Assembly (NCBI GenBank): GCA_946546075.1
Contig: CAMNNV010000009.1
Span: 1-16,291, forward strand
Source of the DNA: an uncultured Bacillota bacterium
GTDB taxonomy: Bacteria; Bacillota; Clostridia; Peptostreptococcales; Anaerovoracaceae
DNA: 16,291 nt
Direction: 5' to 3'
The translations under genes and the position numbers were made by a program. The notes below the pieces were generated by a model. That model had not been told where the DNA came from and made no database searches. It worked only from the letters and a program-made list of their open reading frames with translations. Below, in pieces: positions 1-7,035 of the stretch (the first letter of the stretch is position 1; each line of letters begins with the position of its first letter).

Positions 1-1
1 T

Positions 2-751
2 TTATTTCTTATCTTTCGCGATCATGGTCGCAAGATATCCGGCGCCAAATCCATTGTCGATGTTCACGACGCCGACGCCGTTGGCGCAGCTGTTGAGCAT
101 GCTCAGAAGCGCTGAGATCCCTCCCAGATTCGCTCCGTATCCGACACTTGTCGGGACTGCCACTACCGGCGCATCCACGAGGCCTCCCAGGACGCTTGCC
201 AGGGCTCCTTCCATGCCGGCCACTGCCACTACCGCATCCGCTTCCCGTATGACATCGAGCCTCGCGATCAGCCTGTGGATCCCTGCGACGCCCACGTCGT
301 AGACTCTGTCCACCCGGCTTCCCAGGATCTCCGATGTCACCGCCGCTTCCTCTGCTACAGGGATATCGGACGTACCGGCCGTGACCACAGCCACCCTGCC
401 TTTATCCTGCCGCTCTTCCTGCATCAGGGCGATGATGCGCGCCTGCTCGTGATACACTGCCTCCGGGATCTCCCGTGACACCTTTGCAAAAGTGTCTGCG
501 GAGCATCTCGTTGCCATGACGTTTCCGCCGTCTGCCGCCAGCTTCTTCATGATGGAAATGATCTGGTCAGCTGATTTCGTCGCCCCGAAGATGACCTCCG
601 GGAATCCCGTGCGAAGGGCTCTGTGGTGATCCACCTTGGCGTAGCCCAGATCCTCGAAAGGCATGGTCTTGAGCCTCTCCGACGCCTCGTCTATATCGAT
701 CTCATTATTCTTGACAGCTTCCAAAAGCTGTTTCAGTTCGTATTCGTTCAT
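2..751 (-). CDS. larB: LarB, nickel-pincer cofactor biosynthesis carboxylase/hydrolase
   Basis: LarB starts synthesis of the nickel-pincer nucleotide cofactor of lactate racemase-type enzymes: it carboxylates nicotinic acid adenine dinucleotide at C5 and hydrolyses the phosphoanhydride. The 249-residue length and layout fit the family: an N-terminal region of about 115 residues and a C-terminal AIR carboxylase (PurE-like) domain from about 118, with GTSDIP (126-131), GMEGAL (179-184), SVGYGAN (202-208) and a glycine-rich end. Cys222 in the SCANGVGVVNIDNG stretch matches the cysteine reported as nucleophile in Lactiplantibacillus LarB. Start ATG at 751 lies 2 bases after the stop of the folate gene, so the two are cotranscribed; larC/larE would be expected beyond the left edge but cannot be seen. 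The alternative label, PurE-like NCAIR mutase, is less likely because the LarB N-terminal region is present. Confidence 0.9.
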   Translation of the reverse strand: MNEYELKQLLEAVKNNEIDIDEASERLKTMPFEDLGYAKVDHHRALRTGFPEVIFGATKSADQIISIMKKLAADGGNVMATRCSADTFAKVSREIPEAVYHEQARIIALMQEERQDKGRVAVVTAGTSDIPVAEEAAVTSEILGSRVDRVYDVGVAGIHRLIARLDVIREADAVVAVAGMEGALASVLGGLVDAPVVAVPTSVGYGANLGGISALLSMLNSCANGVGVVNIDNGFGAGYLATMIAKDKK

Positions 752-753
752 AC

Positions 754-1305
754 TTATCCTTCGATGATCCTCTTTTCACTTACGAGAGTCTGTGGCTTGA
801 TATCGTGCATCTCGGCGGGGATGCTGTCCACGATCTGCAGGTCGTAGCAGGCAGCCACCGTCATGACTTCCCTGTGCTTATCCAGATACTTGTCGTAATA
901 TCCTCCGCCGTAGCCGATCCTGTCTCTGTCGTGAGAAAAAACGGCTCCCGGCATGATCACAAGTGTGTTCTCATCAGGCTCCAGGACCTCGTCCGTATCA
1001 GGCTCTGTGATGCCGAATGCTCCGATGGTCAGAGGCGTGTCCCTGTCATATGCAAAAAAGTCCATCTCATCTTCAATGACCTTCGGCAGCCATGCTCTCT
1101 TGCCGTCTTCTAAGACCTGGTCCAGCATGAGGGCCACGTCCACTTCATTGTTGATAGGCATATAGAGGCAGACATCCTTCGCTTTCTCATAAACACGGCT
1201 CCTGTATATGTTGTCGCATATGAGAAGTGACCTGTCATGCACTTCGCTGTCAGAAAGCGCTCTTCTCTCTTTAAGGATCATTTTTCGCAGTTCTTTCTTG
1301 TCCAT
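754..1305 (-). CDS. 5-formyltetrahydrofolate cyclo-ligase
   Basis: This cytosolic enzyme (5,10-methenyltetrahydrofolate synthetase, YgfA/MTHFS family) converts 5-formyl-THF to 5,10-methenyl-THF with ATP, returning a dead-end folate to one-carbon metabolism. The 183-residue protein has the family features in order: a basic N-terminal helix (K3-R14), the MPINNEVDV segment (49-57) that contributes the conserved folate-contacting Glu, a VIMPGAVF strand (116-123), and the hallmark GYGGGYYDKYL loop (131-141) that binds ATP phosphates. The ATG at 1305 is preceded by AGGAGG (1311-1316) five bases away. It is the first gene of a two-gene unit with larB. The pairing is not functionally obvious; both are small metabolic housekeeping enzymes. 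Confidence 0.93.
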   Translation of the reverse strand: MDKKELRKMILKERRALSDSEVHDRSLLICDNIYRSRVYEKAKDVCLYMPINNEVDVALMLDQVLEDGKRAWLPKVIEDEMDFFAYDRDTPLTIGAFGITEPDTDEVLEPDENTLVIMPGAVFSHDRDRIGYGGGYYDKYLDKHREVMTVAACYDLQIVDSIPAEMHDIKPQTLVSEKRIIEG

Positions 1306-1342
1306 ATGAGCCTCCTATATCGGTAAAAATCCAGTTATATTA

Positions 1343-1371
1343 ATACTACCAAATTATCCGTTATATGTCAT
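1343..1371 (-). promoter_or_regulatory. Candidate promoter for the cyclo-ligase-larB operon
   Basis: On the minus strand ATGACA (1371-1366) is followed after 17 bases by TAGTAT (1348-1343). The -10 match is only moderate. It lies back to back with the scfA promoter, so the two units are divergently transcribed from a shared region. Confidence 0.35.
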
Positions 1372-1399
1372 TTGCATTATTCATTATTTGTGTTATAAT
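1372..1399 (+). promoter_or_regulatory. scfA promoter with extended -10
   Basis: TTGCAT (1372-1377), 16-base spacer, perfect TATAAT (1394-1399) preceded by TGT, which makes an extended TGnTATAAT -10 element. Expected transcription start is near 1406, giving a leader of about 40 bases before the scfA start. Confidence 0.75.
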
Positions 1400-1412
1400 T
1401 TCATTCGTAAAC

Positions 1413-1426
1413 AAAATGATCATTTT
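1413..1426. promoter_or_regulatory. 14-bp perfect palindrome in the scfA leader
   Basis: AAAATGATCATTTT reads the same on both strands. It lies just after the expected transcription start and before the Shine-Dalgarno sequence, where a bound repressor could block early transcription. No regulator is identified; being AT-rich it could also be chance. Confidence 0.4.
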
Positions 1427-1446
1427 AAAGAAAGGTGGAATCCCAA

Positions 1447-1590
1447 GTGAAGAGAATCAAGACTTTAGTATCACGTGACCTGGAGAAATCCGCTAAGAAC
1501 GGTGGCTGCGGTGAGTGCCAGACTTCATGTCAGTCAGCAAGCAAGACTTCATGCAGCGTTGCAAACCAGCAGTGCGAGAAGGCTAAATAA
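1447..1590 (+). CDS. scfA: SCIFF ribosomal peptide (six-cysteines-in-forty-five family), five-cysteine variant
   Basis: This 47-residue peptide precursor is the substrate of the radical SAM maturase encoded next to it. It starts with GTG at 1447, eight bases after AAAGGTGG (1431-1438). The N-terminus KRIKTL matches the conserved leader start of the family, and the core keeps GCGECQTSCQSA then KTSC and VANQQC. Cysteines fall at 21, 24, 28, 36 and 43, so there are five, not six: residue 32, normally the Cys of SAC, is Ser (AGC), and residue 37, normally Thr, is also Ser (AGC). In characterised homologues (Tte1186a, CteA) the maturase joins Cys32 to Thr37 by a thioether. Both partners are therefore changed here. 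The frame and the neighbouring maturase make the family assignment secure; what the mature product looks like is open. Confidence 0.93.
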   Translation: MKRIKTLVSRDLEKSAKNGGCGECQTSCQSASKTSCSVANQQCEKAK

Positions 1591-1624
1591 GCTTAGACTT
1601 AATCGTGAATAAACCGTTAAGAAT

Positions 1625-1655
1625 GCTGCACTGCGCAAAGCGGGTGCAGCTTTTC
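1625..1655 (+). terminator. Attenuator-like hairpin between scfA and scfB
   Basis: GCTGCAC (1625-1631) pairs with GTGCAGC (1644-1650), with a further short inner stem (CGC/GCG) closed by AAA, and is followed by TTTTC. It sits 34 bases after the scfA stop and just before the scfB ribosome binding site. Partial termination here would give more peptide message than maturase message. Confidence 0.65.
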
Positions 1656-1676
1656 AATATATACTGAGGAGAAAGA

Positions 1677-3050
1677 ATGGTCCATCAATACAAAATGAAC
1701 GGATACAACATCGTGCTGGATTCCAACAGCGGATGTATCCATACTGTAGACGATGTCGCATACGACATCATTTCCATGTACGAAAACAGCTCTCCGGAGC
1801 AGATAACATCGGAGATCACGGCCCGCCACGGCGTGACGGCAGAAGACGTGCAGGAAACACTGGATGATATCAAAGAATTGATCGATTCGAGACAGCTTTT
1901 TACGGAAGACGTTTTCGCTGGGGCTGCCCCGATCTTTAAGAAGCGTCAGTCTGTTGTGAAGGCGATCTGCCTCCACGTGGCTCACGCATGCAATATGACG
2001 TGCGAATACTGCTTCGCAGGCGAAGGAGAATACCACGGAGAGCGCGCCATCATGTCCTACGAGACGGGCAAAGCAGCTCTGGACTGGCTCATCGCCAACT
2101 CCGGTGACCGCCACAACCTGGAAGTGGACTTCTTCGGCGGAGAGCCCCTTCTCAACTGGGATGTATGCAAAAAACTCGTCGCTTACGGGCGCTCCCGCGA
2201 GGCCGAGACGGGCAAACGTTTCCGTTTCACCCTCACGACGAACGGGATCCTGCTGAATGACGAAGTCATCGACTTCTGCGGACGCGAAATGAGCAATGTC
2301 GTCATCTCTCTGGACGGCCGTAAGGAAGTTAACGATAAAATGCGAAAGTCAAATACCGTTTCCAGCACTTACGATGCCATACTTCCGATGTTCCGCAAGC
2401 TCGCGGAGGCCAGGAATCAGCAGGATTACTACATGCGCGGCACCTACACCCACTACAACACGGACTTTGCAAGCGACATCATCCACATGGCAGATCTGGG
2501 CTTCAAGGAGCTGAGCATCGAGCCCGTGGTCGCTCCTCCTGACGCACCATACGCTCTCAGAGAGGAAGACGTGGACACTTTGCTGGAACAGTACGAGGTG
2601 CTGGCTAATGAAATGCTGGAGAGAAAACGCAGAGGCGATGGCTCCGACTTCACCTTCTATCACTATATGATCGACCTGGAAGGCGGTCCATGCATCGTCA
2701 AGAGGATTTCCGGATGCGGCGTGGGCACGGAATACGTGGCCGTGACACCAAGCGGCGACTTCTACCCTTGCCATCAGTTCGTAGGCGAAGAGAAATTCCT
2801 TCTCGGAAACGTCCGCGACGGCATCACCAACGATTCCATCTGCGATCAGTTCAAAGAGTGCAATGTCTACTCCCACGAGGAATGTGCGGACTGTTTCGCG
2901 AAATTATACTGCAGCGGCGGCTGCGCGGCCAACGCGTATCACACTACCGGGAGCATCAACGGGATCTACGACCTGGGATGCATTCTCCACCGCAAACGTA
3001 TCGAATGCGCCATTATGCTGAAAGTGGCTGAAGCCGAAGAAAATCTGTAG
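1677..3050 (+). CDS. scfB: SCIFF radical SAM thioether maturase
   Basis: ScfB is a radical SAM/SPASM enzyme that installs a Cys-to-Thr alpha-carbon thioether in the SCIFF peptide. The 457-residue protein has an N-terminal PqqD/RRE-like peptide-binding region (about 1-90), a radical SAM domain with the CNMTCEYC cluster motif (Cys105, 109, 112) and GGEP (154-157) for SAM, and a C-terminal SPASM region with the GX4C element (Cys365 after Gly360), a CX2CX5CX3C block (Cys403, 406, 412, 416) and Cys435, plus Cys347 and Cys395. All ligands for three [4Fe-4S] clusters therefore appear present, in contrast to its altered substrate. The ATG at 1677 follows GAGGAG (1666-1671) by five bases. It is cotranscribed with scfA across the hairpin at 1625-1655. 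Confidence 0.95.
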   Translation: MVHQYKMNGYNIVLDSNSGCIHTVDDVAYDIISMYENSSPEQITSEITARHGVTAEDVQETLDDIKELIDSRQLFTEDVFAGAAPIFKKRQSVVKAICLHVAHACNMTCEYCFAGEGEYHGERAIMSYETGKAALDWLIANSGDRHNLEVDFFGGEPLLNWDVCKKLVAYGRSREAETGKRFRFTLTTNGILLNDEVIDFCGREMSNVVISLDGRKEVNDKMRKSNTVSSTYDAILPMFRKLAEARNQQDYYMRGTYTHYNTDFASDIIHMADLGFKELSIEPVVAPPDAPYALREEDVDTLLEQYEVLANEMLERKRRGDGSDFTFYHYMIDLEGGPCIVKRISGCGVGTEYVAVTPSGDFYPCHQFVGEEKFLLGNVRDGITNDSICDQFKECNVYSHEECADCFAKLYCSGGCAANAYHTTGSINGIYDLGCILHRKRIECAIMLKVAEAEENL

Positions 3051-3065
3051 TCTAAAGGATCTTAC

Positions 3066-3106
3066 ACGAAAAAAGCGTCATACCGGATCTGATCCGATAT
3101 GGCGCT
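3066..3106. terminator. Bidirectional terminator between convergent scfB and acetyltransferase genes
   Basis: A long stem pairs 3074-3089 with 3091-3106 (AGCGTCATA, one mismatch, CGGATC). On the minus strand it runs into TTTTTTCG, a proper U-tract for the acetyltransferase transcript; on the plus strand only a weak T-rich tail (CTTGATTTCT) follows, for scfB. Confidence 0.85.
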
Positions 3107-3119
3107 CTTGATTTCTAAT

Positions 3120-3689
3120 TTACTTGTCGATCTTTCCTATTGTTTTCGCAGGTACTCCGCCGACGATCGTGTTCGGTGGAACATCTCTGTTCACCACGGC
3201 TCCTGCTGCCACCACGGAATTGTCTCCGATGGTGACTCCCTTTGTAACCACAGCGTTGGAGCCGATCCAGACTCGTTTGCCGATATGGATCGGTGCAGGA
3301 TGGAGCTGCTGTCTCTTGGCCGGGTCAAGGTCATGATCCAGTGTCGCCAGAACGACGCCATGGCCGATGAGCGCGCCCTCGTCGATCGTTATGCCGCCCT
3401 GATCCTGGAATTTGCAGCCCGCATTGATGAATACCTGATCTCCAATGGTGATATTCTTTCCAAAGTCTGTGTAGAACGGAGGGAAAAGTCCGAAGTTCTT
3501 TCCTACCGGCTTGCCGATGAGCTCTGAGAACAGCTCCGCCAGTTCCTCCGGTTCGTGATACTCTGTATTGATCCTGAGAGTGAGCTTCTGGGCATCCCTG
3601 CTGTACTTACGCATCAGTTCGATGACCTCGAAGTCTTCTCCCAAAGTGTCCCCGTTGTTGAAGTGTTCCAGTAATTCTTTTAAATCCAT
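3120..3689 (-). CDS. Sugar O-acetyltransferase of the maltose/galactoside acetyltransferase family
   Basis: A cytosolic left-handed beta-helix enzyme that transfers acetyl from acetyl-CoA to a sugar hydroxyl. The 189-residue length is normal for the LacA/Maa family. The N-terminal mostly helical cap (about 1-60) is followed by hexapeptide repeats, recognisable as [I/V]GxxxxI/V steps at ITIGDQVFI (80-88), ITIDEGALIGHGVVL (100-114), IHIGKRVWIGSNAVV (134-148) and VTIGDNSVVAAGAVV (152-166), ending with the characteristic VGGVPAKTI (177-184). His119 in LDHD is placed like the catalytic His of LacA. The natural substrate cannot be told from sequence. The ATG at 3689 follows GGAG by about ten bases. 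Only 30 bases separate it from the terminator of the upstream etf operon, so it may depend on read-through or on a promoter overlapping that hairpin. Confidence 0.88.
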   Translation of the reverse strand: MDLKELLEHFNNGDTLGEDFEVIELMRKYSRDAQKLTLRINTEYHEPEELAELFSELIGKPVGKNFGLFPPFYTDFGKNITIGDQVFINAGCKFQDQGGITIDEGALIGHGVVLATLDHDLDPAKRQQLHPAPIHIGKRVWIGSNAVVTKGVTIGDNSVVAAGAVVNRDVPPNTIVGGVPAKTIGKIDK

Positions 3690-3715
3690 CGTATGTCTTC
3701 TCCATGAAAGTGAGT

Positions 3716-3743
3716 GAAAAGGACCGGCAAAAATGCCGGTCCT
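3716..3743 (-). terminator. Terminator of the bcd-etfB-etfA operon
   Basis: A perfect 10-bp stem (AGGACCGGCA paired with TGCCGGTCCT, 3720-3729 with 3734-3743) with a four-base loop, followed on the minus strand by TTTTC. It lies 22 bases past the etfA stop. Confidence 0.9.
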
Positions 3744-3765
3744 CTATAATTATGGTTAGTATCAA

Positions 3766-4863
3766 TTAGTTGATCTGATGCTCTTCGAAATACTTATCCA
3801 GTGCTTCGTAGAGTTTAGGGATGATAACCTTAACGTCACCAACGATACCAAGGTCAGCTACCTCAAAGATAGGAGCATCTTCGTTCTTGTTGATAGCAAT
3901 GATGTACTCTGAGTTCTCCATACCAGCCAGGTGCTGGATAGCTCCGGAGATACCGCAAGCCATGTACAGGTCAGGTCTTACAGTCTTACCAGTCTGTCCA
4001 ACCTGTCTAGCCTTCTCGATCCATCCTGCGTCTACGTTAGCTCTTGATGATGAAATCTCGCCGCCCAGTCTGTCAGCAACCTTCTGCAGTTCGCCGTAGA
4101 ATGCAGCGCTTCCGATTCCTCTTCCGCCTGATACCAGAACCTTAGCTTCTGTAATATCAACGATCTTGCCTTCTGACTTAGCGATATCAACGATTTCTAC
4201 GTTGAAGTCTTCATCAGTAAGGTCAGGCTTCATGATAGTAACTTTACCCTGCTTGCCAACCTGCTTCTCAACCAGCTTCATAACGCCAGGTCTTACAGTT
4301 GCCATCTGAGGTCTGTACTCTGCACATCTGATAGTAGCCATTACGTTACCACCGAATGCAGGTCTTGTCATCTTCAGAGTCTTGTCGTCCATGCCGAGCT
4401 TTCTTTCGATAGCATCTCTGTCAGCAGTTGAAGTTGCCTTCAGGAAGTCGAAGTACTTCTGCATGTCGATGTCGAGGTGAGTACAGTCAGCAGTCAGTCC
4501 AGTGTGAACTCTTGCTGCGATTCTTGGAGCCAGGTCTCTTCCGATGGAAGTAGCTCCGAACAGTACGATGTTAGGGTCGTACTCTTCGATCATCTGTACC
4601 AGTGCCTTAGTGTATGGCTCTGTGATGTATTCGCCGAGTCTGTCATCTTCTACTACGATAACCTCGTCAGCACCATACTCAAGCATTTCCTGAGCCTGGT
4701 CTGCTACGTTAGCGCCGATAACTACTGCGATAACCTTCTCGCCAAGGTCCTTAGCCAGAATGTTTGCTTCACCAAGCAGTTCGTGAGTTACCTTAGCAAC
4801 CTTGCCGTCTCTCTGCTCAGCTACTACATAAATATCTTTTGCTGATTCTATGTTCTTGCTCAT
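3766..4863 (-). CDS. etfA: Electron transfer flavoprotein alpha subunit
   Basis: EtfA pairs with EtfB to form the FAD-containing electron carrier that works with butyryl-CoA dehydrogenase; in anaerobic Clostridia this complex couples crotonyl-CoA reduction to ferredoxin reduction by electron bifurcation. The C-terminal FAD domain is textbook: SGGRG (245-249), SSSRANVDAGW (271-281), RQVGQTGK (286-293), GISGAIQHLAGM (304-315) and AINKNEDAPIF (323-333). The N-terminal domain carries FGATSIGRDLAPRIAA (102-117) and TGLTADCTHLDID (121-133). It is 365 residues, about 25-30 longer than many clostridial EtfA proteins, because a helical, charged insert (about 134-164) precedes TRPAFGGNVMATI. Start ATG 4863 follows GGAGG by nine bases; it is third in the operon after bcd and etfB. 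Bifurcation itself is inferred from family and context. Confidence 0.95.
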   Translation of the reverse strand: MSKNIESAKDIYVVAEQRDGKVAKVTHELLGEANILAKDLGEKVIAVVIGANVADQAQEMLEYGADEVIVVEDDRLGEYITEPYTKALVQMIEEYDPNIVLFGATSIGRDLAPRIAARVHTGLTADCTHLDIDMQKYFDFLKATSTADRDAIERKLGMDDKTLKMTRPAFGGNVMATIRCAEYRPQMATVRPGVMKLVEKQVGKQGKVTIMKPDLTDEDFNVEIVDIAKSEGKIVDITEAKVLVSGGRGIGSAAFYGELQKVADRLGGEISSSRANVDAGWIEKARQVGQTGKTVRPDLYMACGISGAIQHLAGMENSEYIIAINKNEDAPIFEVADLGIVGDVKVIIPKLYEALDKYFEEHQIN

Positions 4864-4881
4864 TTGTTAACTCCTCCCTAC

Positions 4882-5673
4882 TTAGATCAAGTGTCTTTCT
4901 TCAAGCTTATCGATAATGATCTGTACAGCTTCTTCTGCAGGAACGTCGTACTTAACGCCTGCGCCCTTCTGCATCTTACCGAATGACGTAACTACTCTTG
5001 TAGGTGATCCCATCAGACCGATATCATCAGGGTTGAGTCCATCTTTCAGATCGTCGAAGCCCCAAACAGTGATGTCCTTGTTGTAAGCGTCGATGATACC
5101 GCCAGCGTGCATGTATCTTGGCTCAGCCAGTTCCTGAAGAGCAGTCAGCAGGCAAGGCATCTGAACCTTGATCATGTGATATCTGTCTTCGTACTGTCTC
5201 TTAACGAGGACTTCCTTACCGTTTACAGTTACTTCTTCAGCGTATGATACCTGAGGAACGCCCAGGTTCTCAGCGATCTGCGGACCTACCTGTGCAGTAT
5301 CTCCATCGATAGCCTGTCTGCCTGTGAGAACGAGGTCAAAACCGATTCTCTTAAGAGCAGTTGATATGATGATAGCTGTTGCGCATGTATCGGATCCACC
5401 GAATTCTCTTGCACTCAGCAGGTAAGCTTCGTCAGCTCCCATTGCCAGTGCTTCTCTAAGTGCTACGTCTGCCTGAGGAGGTCCCATGCAAACGATCGTT
5501 ACTGTTGTACCGTCGTTGAGTTCTTCCTTGATTCTGAGAGCCTGCTCGATAGCGGACTTATCATCGTGGTTGATGATGCTAGGAACGCCGTCTCTGATCA
5601 GTCTGTTAGTTACTGGGTCCAGCTTAACTTCGTTTGTGTCCGGAACCTGCTTGATGCATACTACTATTTTCAT
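4882..5673 (-). CDS. etfB: Electron transfer flavoprotein beta subunit
   Basis: EtfB is the partner of EtfA. The 263-residue length is normal. It opens with MKIVVCIKQVPDT, contains the nucleotide-binding VCMGPPQADVALREALAMGADEAYLL segment start (61-86), LTGRQAIDGDTAQVGPQIAE (116-135) and the family-wide LPCLLTALQELAEPRYM-like stretch (170-188). The DGDTAQVGP form is the one seen in clostridial EtfB proteins that carry a second FAD and bifurcate electrons, rather than the AMP-binding form of mitochondrial ETF; this is a family-based inference. The ATG at 5673 follows AGGAG by ten bases. It lies 23 bases after bcd and 18 bases before etfA. Confidence 0.95.
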   Translation of the reverse strand: MKIVVCIKQVPDTNEVKLDPVTNRLIRDGVPSIINHDDKSAIEQALRIKEELNDGTTVTIVCMGPPQADVALREALAMGADEAYLLSAREFGGSDTCATAIIISTALKRIGFDLVLTGRQAIDGDTAQVGPQIAENLGVPQVSYAEEVTVNGKEVLVKRQYEDRYHMIKVQMPCLLTALQELAEPRYMHAGGIIDAYNKDITVWGFDDLKDGLNPDDIGLMGSPTRVVTSFGKMQKGAGVKYDVPAEEAVQIIIDKLEERHLI

Positions 5674-5696
5674 TTTAATGTTTCTCCTTTCACAAC

Positions 5697-6851
5697 CTAT
5701 TTAGCGTTAACCTTCATTGCGCCTGAAATAACCATCTTCATTACTTCTGATGTTCCTTCGTAGATCTCAGTGATCTTAGCGTCTCTGAGAGCTCTCTCTA
5801 CAGGATACTCTCTGCAGTATCCGTATCCGCCCATCAGCTGTACTGCTTCACGGCAAACCTGGTTAGCTACGTCAGATGCGAAAAGCTTAGCCATTGCTGC
5901 TTCCTTACTGTAGTTCTCGCCTGAATCCTTAGTCAGTGCTGCTCTCCAAGTAAGAAGTCTTGCAGCGTCAACCTTAGTCTGCATGTCAGCCAGTTTGAAC
6001 TGTGTAGTCTGGAATGCTGAAAGAGGTCTTCCGAACTGCTTTCTTTCTTTAACGTATGCCATAGCTTCGTCGATAGCGCCCTGTGCAAGTCCTACTGACT
6101 GTGCAGCGATACCGATTCTTCCGCCGTCCAGAGCTCTCATAGCGATCTTGAAGCCCTGTCCTTCTTTACCGATCCTGTTGAATGCAGGAACTCTTACATC
6201 TTCGTAAGTAACTTCGCAGTTCTGAGCTGCTCTGATACCCATTCTCTTGATGTTCTGGCTGATAGTAACGCCTTTCTGGTGAAGGTCAACTACGAAGCAT
6301 GAGATGCCTCTTGTACCCTGGCTCTTATCAGTCATAGCGAATACTGTGCAGTAATCAGCGAATCCTGAGTTTGTTGTGAATACCTTACCACCGTTGATGA
6401 TGTATTCGTCAGTATCAGGGTCATATACAGCCTGAGTCTGCTGTCCGGCAGCATCTGATCCTGCGTTTGGCTCAGTCAGACCAAAGCAGCCTGTAGCGGA
6501 ACCATCGATGCAAGGTCTGAGGAACTTATCTTTCTGCTCGTCTGTTCCGAAGTAGTCCAGGCATGAGCAGTACAGTGAAGTGTGTACTGAAATAGTGATA
6601 CCAGTACTTCCGTCTTTCTTGGAAACCTCTTCCATGCAGAGTGCATAGCTGAGGTAGTCTCCGCCTACTCCGCCGAATTCCTTGGAGTAAGGGATTCCCA
6701 TGAGACCATACTTGTGCATCTTAGCAAGAAGATCCATGTTGAATTCTTCAGTTTCGTCCATGTCTTCTGCCAATGGCTTGATTTCCTCTTCTGCAAACTT
6801 ACGATAAAGTTCCTGCTGCAGGAGATGTGTCTTTGATAATTTGAAGTCCAT
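5697..6851 (-). CDS. bcd: Butyryl-CoA (short-chain acyl-CoA) dehydrogenase
   Basis: A flavoprotein that reduces crotonyl-CoA to butyryl-CoA in butyrate-forming anaerobes, with EtfAB as electron partner. At 384 residues it has the standard acyl-CoA dehydrogenase length. Visible signatures are GCFGLTEPNAGSDAAG (121-136), FTTNSGFADY (158-167), QLMGGYGYCREYPVERALRD (338-357) and IYEGTSEV (363-370), whose Glu365 is in the place of the catalytic base of bacterial short-chain enzymes. It leads the operon with etfB and etfA. No crotonase, hydroxybutyryl-CoA dehydrogenase or thiolase gene is in the window, so the exact chain length and pathway are inferred. Start ATG 6851 follows AGGAGGA (6857-6863). 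Arginine is almost always AGA in this operon, unlike its neighbours, which suggests high expression. Confidence 0.92.
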   Translation of the reverse strand: MDFKLSKTHLLQQELYRKFAEEEIKPLAEDMDETEEFNMDLLAKMHKYGLMGIPYSKEFGGVGGDYLSYALCMEEVSKKDGSTGITISVHTSLYCSCLDYFGTDEQKDKFLRPCIDGSATGCFGLTEPNAGSDAAGQQTQAVYDPDTDEYIINGGKVFTTNSGFADYCTVFAMTDKSQGTRGISCFVVDLHQKGVTISQNIKRMGIRAAQNCEVTYEDVRVPAFNRIGKEGQGFKIAMRALDGGRIGIAAQSVGLAQGAIDEAMAYVKERKQFGRPLSAFQTTQFKLADMQTKVDAARLLTWRAALTKDSGENYSKEAAMAKLFASDVANQVCREAVQLMGGYGYCREYPVERALRDAKITEIYEGTSEVMKMVISGAMKVNAK

Positions 6852-6904
6852 TCTTATCCTCCTAAAAATTACTAACCATAGAAATTTGCTTTCTAGCCTT
6901 TAAC

Positions 6905-6933
6905 ATTATATGTATATCTCCAGTTAGTGTCAA
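6905..6933 (-). promoter_or_regulatory. Perfect consensus promoter of bcd-etfB-etfA
   Basis: TTGACA (6933-6928), exactly 17 bases, TATAAT (6910-6905): a full-match sigma-A promoter. The start site would be near 6898, giving a leader of about 47 bases with AGGAGGA before bcd. Confidence 0.92.
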
Positions 6934-7015
6934 GCAAGTTATGATTATATTGTTATAATTTTATCATCATTTAAATTTCGCTAATAGTCTGACACTTTGC
7001 CCTGGCATTGCTAAA

Positions 7016-7027
7016 ATTGTATACAAT
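7016..7027. promoter_or_regulatory. 12-bp palindrome resembling a GntR-family operator
   Basis: ATTGTATACAAT is a perfect palindrome of the TTGTATACAA type bound by some GntR-family regulators. It lies about 83 bases upstream of the bcd -35 box. No GntR gene is in the window. Confidence 0.3.
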
Positions 7028-7035
7028 GTCATTTA

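Noticed and set aside
1306..1446. Possible riboswitch in the divergent region
   Set aside because: The leaders on both sides are too short and show no conserved aptamer-like paired core beyond the palindrome.
6917..6927. ACTAACTGGAG shared by the bcd promoter spacer and the FezAB-like leader
   Set aside because: An 11-base match is expected by chance in a window this size and its position relative to the two promoters differs.
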